Translations under genes and position numbers: made by a program
NCBI GenBank assembly: GCA_002862165.1
Contig: PKCL01000296.1
Location: 1-19,222 of the forward strand
DNA length: 19,222 bases
Reading direction: 5' to 3'
From: Planctomycetaceae bacterium
GTDB taxonomy: Bacteria > Planctomycetota > Planctomycetia > Pirellulales > UBA1268
Notes under the pieces: model-generated
Database searches by the model: none
What the model saw: the letters and a program-made list of their open reading frames with translations, nothing else
Told to the model about the DNA's origin: nothing
Part shown: positions 16,318 through 19,222 of the stretch, piece after piece
How positions within the stretch are numbered: position 1 is the first letter of the stretch
Layout: the number at the start of each line of letters is the position of its first letter

Positions 16318-16746
16318 ATGGACTTGCGGCCGACAACTGATCCACTGAGCAGCTTTTTCTACGTAATTGGAGGGTGGATTTGCGTCGGCTTCGCCGTTCT
16401 TGGGGCGGTTCTTCCGCTCCTTCCGACAACTCCTTTTCTCTTGTTGGCAAGTTGGTGTTTTTATCGGGGATCACCGAGAATTCACGCATGGCTTCATCGA
16501 TCCCGCTGGTTTGGCCCCACACTTGATGACTGGCAAGAATATCGAGGGATTCGAAAAACTGCAAAATATCGAACAATAGCTCTGGTTATCACAGTTGTGA
16601 TTTGCAGTCTGCTGCTCAATAGTCTCCCATGGTGGCTCAAGTATGTTGCGCTCGGTGCAGTGGGAATTGGGCTTTATGTCATTGCGACTGTGCCCACTCT
16701 TCCTGACGACACCCCTCGACCACCAAGAACAATTATTACAGAGTAA
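16318..16746 (+). CDS. DUF454 / YbaN-like inner-membrane protein
   Basis: A 142-residue membrane protein of the YbaN family, whose function is unknown. The signature is clear: a first hydrophobic hairpin GGWICVGFAVLGAVLPLLPTTPFLLLASWCF, then SPRIHAWLHRSRWFGPTLDDW (a family-specific loop), then two further hydrophobic segments (TIALVITVVICSLLL and LKYVALGAVGIGLYVIATV). The ATG at 16318 is chosen because GAGAGA sits seven bases upstream; an in-frame ATG at 16288 would add ten polar residues and cannot be excluded. It points away from fba and is followed 94 bp later by the DUF3311-symporter pair, which may share a transcript. Confidence 0.85.
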   Translation: MDLRPTTDPLSSFFYVIGGWICVGFAVLGAVLPLLPTTPFLLLASWCFYRGSPRIHAWLHRSRWFGPTLDDWQEYRGIRKTAKYRTIALVITVVICSLLLNSLPWWLKYVALGAVGIGLYVIATVPTLPDDTPRPPRTIITE

Positions 16747-16840
16747 TCAAAGACAAAACGAAACATTCGTTATTCAGAGCCACCTCAATGAGGTTCACCG
16801 AGTGGCTTTAAATAAACCAACTTGCCTCTGGGGAATTCTC

Positions 16841-17065
16841 ATGAAACCAGCCTACGGTGTTTGGGGGTTGATCCTTCTATTAATTATTGCGCACCAAGAT
16901 ATCTGGTTTTGGGAGGACACAACACTTGTCTTTGGATTTCTTCCGATTGCTCTGGCTTACCACGCCGGCATATCCCTTGCAGCTGCTTTCACATGGTATT
17001 TGGCAACGCAATTCTGCTGGCCAACTGACCAAGAACCCTCGGTTCAAAGAAAGGAAACTCCATAG
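16841..17065 (+). CDS. DUF3311 small membrane protein, probable symporter subunit
   Basis: A 74-residue protein with two membrane segments: AYGVWGLILLLIIAH and TLVFGFLPIALAYHAGISLAAAFTWYLA. The central HQDIWFWEDTTLVFGFLPIALAYHA pattern is a good DUF3311 match. Such proteins are typically encoded immediately before a sodium:solute symporter, as seen here, and are thought to be small accessory subunits. The frame is open back to 16643, but the upstream portion overlaps the DUF454 gene and reads non-coding. The ATG at 16841 is preceded by a ggggaa stretch. The stop TAG overlaps the symporter start by one base (TAGTG), which implies translational coupling. Confidence 0.85.
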   Translation: MKPAYGVWGLILLLIIAHQDIWFWEDTTLVFGFLPIALAYHAGISLAAAFTWYLATQFCWPTDQEPSVQRKETP

Positions 17066-18711
17066 TGCCACAACTTCTTATTATCTGTGGTTATCTTGTA
17101 TTACTCCTCATCCTTGGACTTGGAGCAAGCCGTCTCTTTCGTGGCACAAGTCAGGATTACATGCTCGCGAGTCATTCCATTGGCCCGTTCCTTCTTTTGA
17201 TGTCAATTTTCGGAACAACAATGACTGCTTTCGCGTTGGTTGGCTCTACAGGCGAGTCCTTCAAAGAAGGTGTCGGTGTTTACGGAATGCTTGCCAGTTC
17301 AAGCGGCATCATCCATTCCCTCTGCTTTTTTCTTCTTGGTGTAAAAGTTTGGAAGCTAGGGAAAAAACATGGGTATCGCACCCAAGTGCAATTTTTTCGA
17401 GATCGTCTCGAGAGCCGTTGGATCGGCGCACTCTTATTCCCCGTGCTTGTTGGGTTGGTTATTCCTTACCTTCTCATTGGCGTGATGGCATCTGGCACTG
17501 TTATCAACAAGGTAACCGCAGGCACAATTCGAGATGGGCAAGTCGTTGGTGGCACGTTTCAAGAAGGGACGTTTCCTCAATTTCTCGAACAGGGCAAAAA
17601 CCCGAAAAGTGACGCGCCAGCAAGTTTCACATATGGCTCACAGGGTGGTGTTCCAAAGCCACTGGCATCACTTGCTATCTGCGGCATCGTTTTGATTTAC
17701 GTCTTTCTCGGCGGCATGAGAGGAACAACATGGGCAAATACTTTTCAGACGTTGGTTTTCATGGTCTTGGGTCTTGTGACGTTTGTAGTCATTGCGTGGA
17801 GGCTCGGGGGGCAAGAGAGTTTCTGGGCCAGTTTACAAATGGCAAGTAATTCAATTCCTATTGAAAAACTTACCCGCACCCATATTCCACCTGAAAAATT
17901 TTTCACCTACATGCTTGTACCACTAAGCGTCGGCATGTTTCCTCATCTTTTCCAGCATTGGCTCACTGCTCGCAGTGCGGAAAGTTTCAAGCTACCTGTT
18001 TTTGCACACCCGTTATTTATTGCTATCGTCTGGGTCCCATGTGTCTTGATCGGTGCGTGGGCAACAAGTGATCTTATTTCCATCCCCCCACCAGTTGCTG
18101 CAAATCCAAATGCTGTTCTGCCTTTTTTGGTGAAACAATTAGCCGGCCCAGTACTCAGCGGCCTTTTAACAGCAGGGATTTTGGCGGCCATCATGTCTTC
18201 TCTTGATAGTCAGTTTCTTTGCCTTGGAACAATGTTTACTGAAGATGTTGTCCGTCCTCTTTATGGCAAACGAAATCTGTCTGACCGCCAACAAATATTG
18301 ATCGCTCGACTTTTTATCATTGCCATTGTCGCACTCACATATGCATTAAGTCTCTTCGAGCCGCGACGCGTATTTACTCTCGGAGTGTGGTGTTTCAGTG
18401 GATTCTCAAGCCTCTTCCCACTCATTTTTGCAGCGCTGTATTGGCCGCGCCTTACGAAACAAGGCGCGTGTGCATGTATTTTGGCGGCTGCCGGAAGTTG
18501 GCTGTGGCTCTTCCGTGCTTCAGATTTTGCAGCTCAGCCAAACTTCACGGTTAACATTCCCGTCCCAACAGCAATCGACCTCGATGGCTATTGGCAGTTA
18601 ATGCCTGTGGCTGCAATGGTTGTTTGCTCGACAGTCACTATGATCTTGGTTTCATTGGTCACAAAACCACCGAGCCAAACAACAGTCGATCGGTTTTTCC
18701 CAAAAACATAG
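17065..18711 (+). CDS. Sodium:solute symporter (SSS/SLC5 family)
   Basis: A 548-residue inner-membrane transporter with about 12-13 hydrophobic segments. Family features include the opening LIICGYLVLLLILGLGASRLF followed by DYMLASHSIG, a GTTMTAFALVGSTGESF block on TM2, LIYVFLGGMRGTTWANTFQTLVFMVLG in the middle, and the late AGILAAIMSSLDSQFLCLGTMFTEDV segment with the SSLDS helix of the sodium site. These are typical of the SSS family (pantothenate, proline, acetate and similar substrates); the substrate cannot be read from sequence. Residues of about 150-210 form a long loop rather than helices. The start is a GTG at 17065, one base inside the DUF3311 stop, with AAAGGA upstream. The transporter likely works with that small protein. 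Confidence 0.92.
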   Translation: MPQLLIICGYLVLLLILGLGASRLFRGTSQDYMLASHSIGPFLLLMSIFGTTMTAFALVGSTGESFKEGVGVYGMLASSSGIIHSLCFFLLGVKVWKLGKKHGYRTQVQFFRDRLESRWIGALLFPVLVGLVIPYLLIGVMASGTVINKVTAGTIRDGQVVGGTFQEGTFPQFLEQGKNPKSDAPASFTYGSQGGVPKPLASLAICGIVLIYVFLGGMRGTTWANTFQTLVFMVLGLVTFVVIAWRLGGQESFWASLQMASNSIPIEKLTRTHIPPEKFFTYMLVPLSVGMFPHLFQHWLTARSAESFKLPVFAHPLFIAIVWVPCVLIGAWATSDLISIPPPVAANPNAVLPFLVKQLAGPVLSGLLTAGILAAIMSSLDSQFLCLGTMFTEDVVRPLYGKRNLSDRQQILIARLFIIAIVALTYALSLFEPRRVFTLGVWCFSGFSSLFPLIFAALYWPRLTKQGACACILAAAGSWLWLFRASDFAAQPNFTVNIPVPTAIDLDGYWQLMPVAAMVVCSTVTMILVSLVTKPPSQTTVDRFFPKT

Positions 18712-18717
18712 CCTCGG

Positions 18718-18771
18718 CTCAGTGCTTACGATCAACTCAGTGCTTACGATCAGTTCAGTGCTTACGAAACA
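18718..18771. repeat. Three tandem 18-bp repeats between convergent genes
   Basis: The units ctcagtgcttacgatcaa (18718-18735), ctcagtgcttacgatcag (18736-18753) and ttcagtgcttacgaaaca (18754-18771) are adjacent and nearly identical; the core tcagtgcttacga is exact in all three. The array starts six bases after the symporter stop and ends three bases before the lipoprotein stop, so it fills almost the whole 63-bp gap. Confidence 0.85.
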
Positions 18772-18774
18772 AGA

Positions 18775-19221
18775 CTAAGGCCCGATAGATGGTGGGCACT
18801 TTGCAAGGAAATCACGAGGACCTCGCGTCGTGTAGTAAGGATATGCCACTGCACCACTTGGAGGCCCTGGCGGGTATGTTGCTCCGTAATCTGACCCGCC
18901 CAATTCGCATTTTTCTTCTGGGGTCAAACGGTGTTTCCCAAGGCCACCATACCTTCCAACATGCCTTTCCCGGCAGCTTCCATCGGCACATGCACTGCAC
19001 GCATTACAATTTTCCCCAAGTCGACAGATGCCATCCTTACAGCCACCTGAAGGGCATAGACCGCTCTGGCACTCAGCACACGGAGCTTCATTGCGGTTCT
19101 CACACCCGTCGTTGCACCCACCGTAATGGTTTGAATAAGGACCATCAGCGTTGATTAAAAACAGTCGGTCGATCAGCGAACAACCACTAGCCGTACCCAG
19201 AACTGCGACAACAAGCAGACA
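18775..19221 (-). CDS. Cysteine-rich lipoprotein, 5' end outside window
   Basis: An open frame of 148 codons runs in from the right edge to a TAG at 18775-18777; its start lies beyond the window. The visible N-terminus (CLLVVAVLGTASGCSL) is a lipoprotein signal with a lipobox Cys at visible residue 14. After it come 13 more cysteines, mainly in GGC, DGC, AEC, GGC, ENC and NACSAC steps, and several CxxC pairs, forming a compact disulfide- or metal-rich domain. The tail is proline/tyrosine-rich, ending AYPYYTTRGPRDFLAKCPPSIGP. I recall similar YYTTRGPRDFL...PPSIGP tails in planctomycete hypothetical proteins, which I have not verified here. The function is unknown. It converges with the symporter, separated by the tandem repeat. 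Confidence 0.8.
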   Translation of the reverse strand, partial: CLLVVAVLGTASGCSLIDRLFLINADGPYSNHYGGCNDGCENRNEAPCAECQSGLCPSGGCKDGICRLGENCNACSACADGSCRERHVGRYGGLGKHRLTPEEKCELGGSDYGATYPPGPPSGAVAYPYYTTRGPRDFLAKCPPSIGP

Positions 19222-19222
19222 G

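Noticed and set aside
16887..17612. 241-residue open frame on the plus strand
   Set aside because: It lies in another frame of the DUF3311 and symporter genes, has no domain signature and crosses their stop/start junction.
18718..18771. CRISPR array
   Set aside because: The 18-bp units are directly adjacent with no spacers, and no cas gene is nearby.

Overview
The window looks like chromosomal DNA of a planctomycete, probably a moderate-GC aquatic lineage. The evidence is protein content rather than any single marker. There is a secreted cytochrome-c/PA14/DUF1592-DUF1588-DUF1585 protein paired with a twin-arginine DUF1552 protein, which is a planctomycete hallmark pair. There are two subunits of the bacterial formyl-methylofuran hydrolase complex (fhcB, fhcA). 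There is a Kdo/LPS-transport locus with a very large OstA-like protein. At the right edge is a cysteine-rich lipoprotein with a planctomycete-like tail. No insertion sequence, phage gene, tRNA, rRNA or CRISPR array was recognised.

Layout, left to right: (1) 1-137, the last 44 codons of a PIN/TRAM protein. (2) 138-535, a non-coding leader. (3) 536-4345, the DUF1592-type cytochrome and DUF1552 pair on the plus strand. (4) 4346-4758, a gene-free stretch with three separate inverted repeats. (5) 4759-7619, fhcB and fhcA overlapping by ATGA; fhcA then meets a minus-strand glycosyltransferase tail to tail, sharing a TTAA that supplies both stop codons. (6) 7616-9294, hpt then the glycosyltransferase, minus strand. 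(7) 9394-10164, an esterase-fold protein whose nucleophile position is Glu. (8) 10276-16195, a minus-strand run transcribed fba, kdsD, kdsC, giant OstA-like gene. (9) 16318-18711, a plus-strand run of a DUF454/YbaN membrane protein, a DUF3311 small membrane protein and a sodium:solute symporter. (10) 18718-18771, three 18-bp tandem repeats. (11) 18775 to the right edge, the converging cysteine-rich lipoprotein, cut off at its N-terminus.

How the genes fit together: fhcB and fhcA belong to tetrahydromethanopterin-linked C1 oxidation or detoxification; the other two subunits (fhcC, fhcD) are not here. KdsD makes arabinose-5-phosphate and KdsC releases Kdo from Kdo-8-phosphate. The gene after kdsC occupies the slot that holds lptC-lptA in proteobacteria, which supports an outer-membrane LPS-type envelope. 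DUF3311 and the symporter are translationally coupled and probably form one transporter. The most unusual items are the giant OstA-like protein, the Ser-to-Glu esterase, the truncated cysteine-rich lipoprotein, the tandem repeat that fills a convergent intergenic gap, and the hairpin-rich region upstream of fhcB. Family assignments come from recognised motifs and were not tested by database search.
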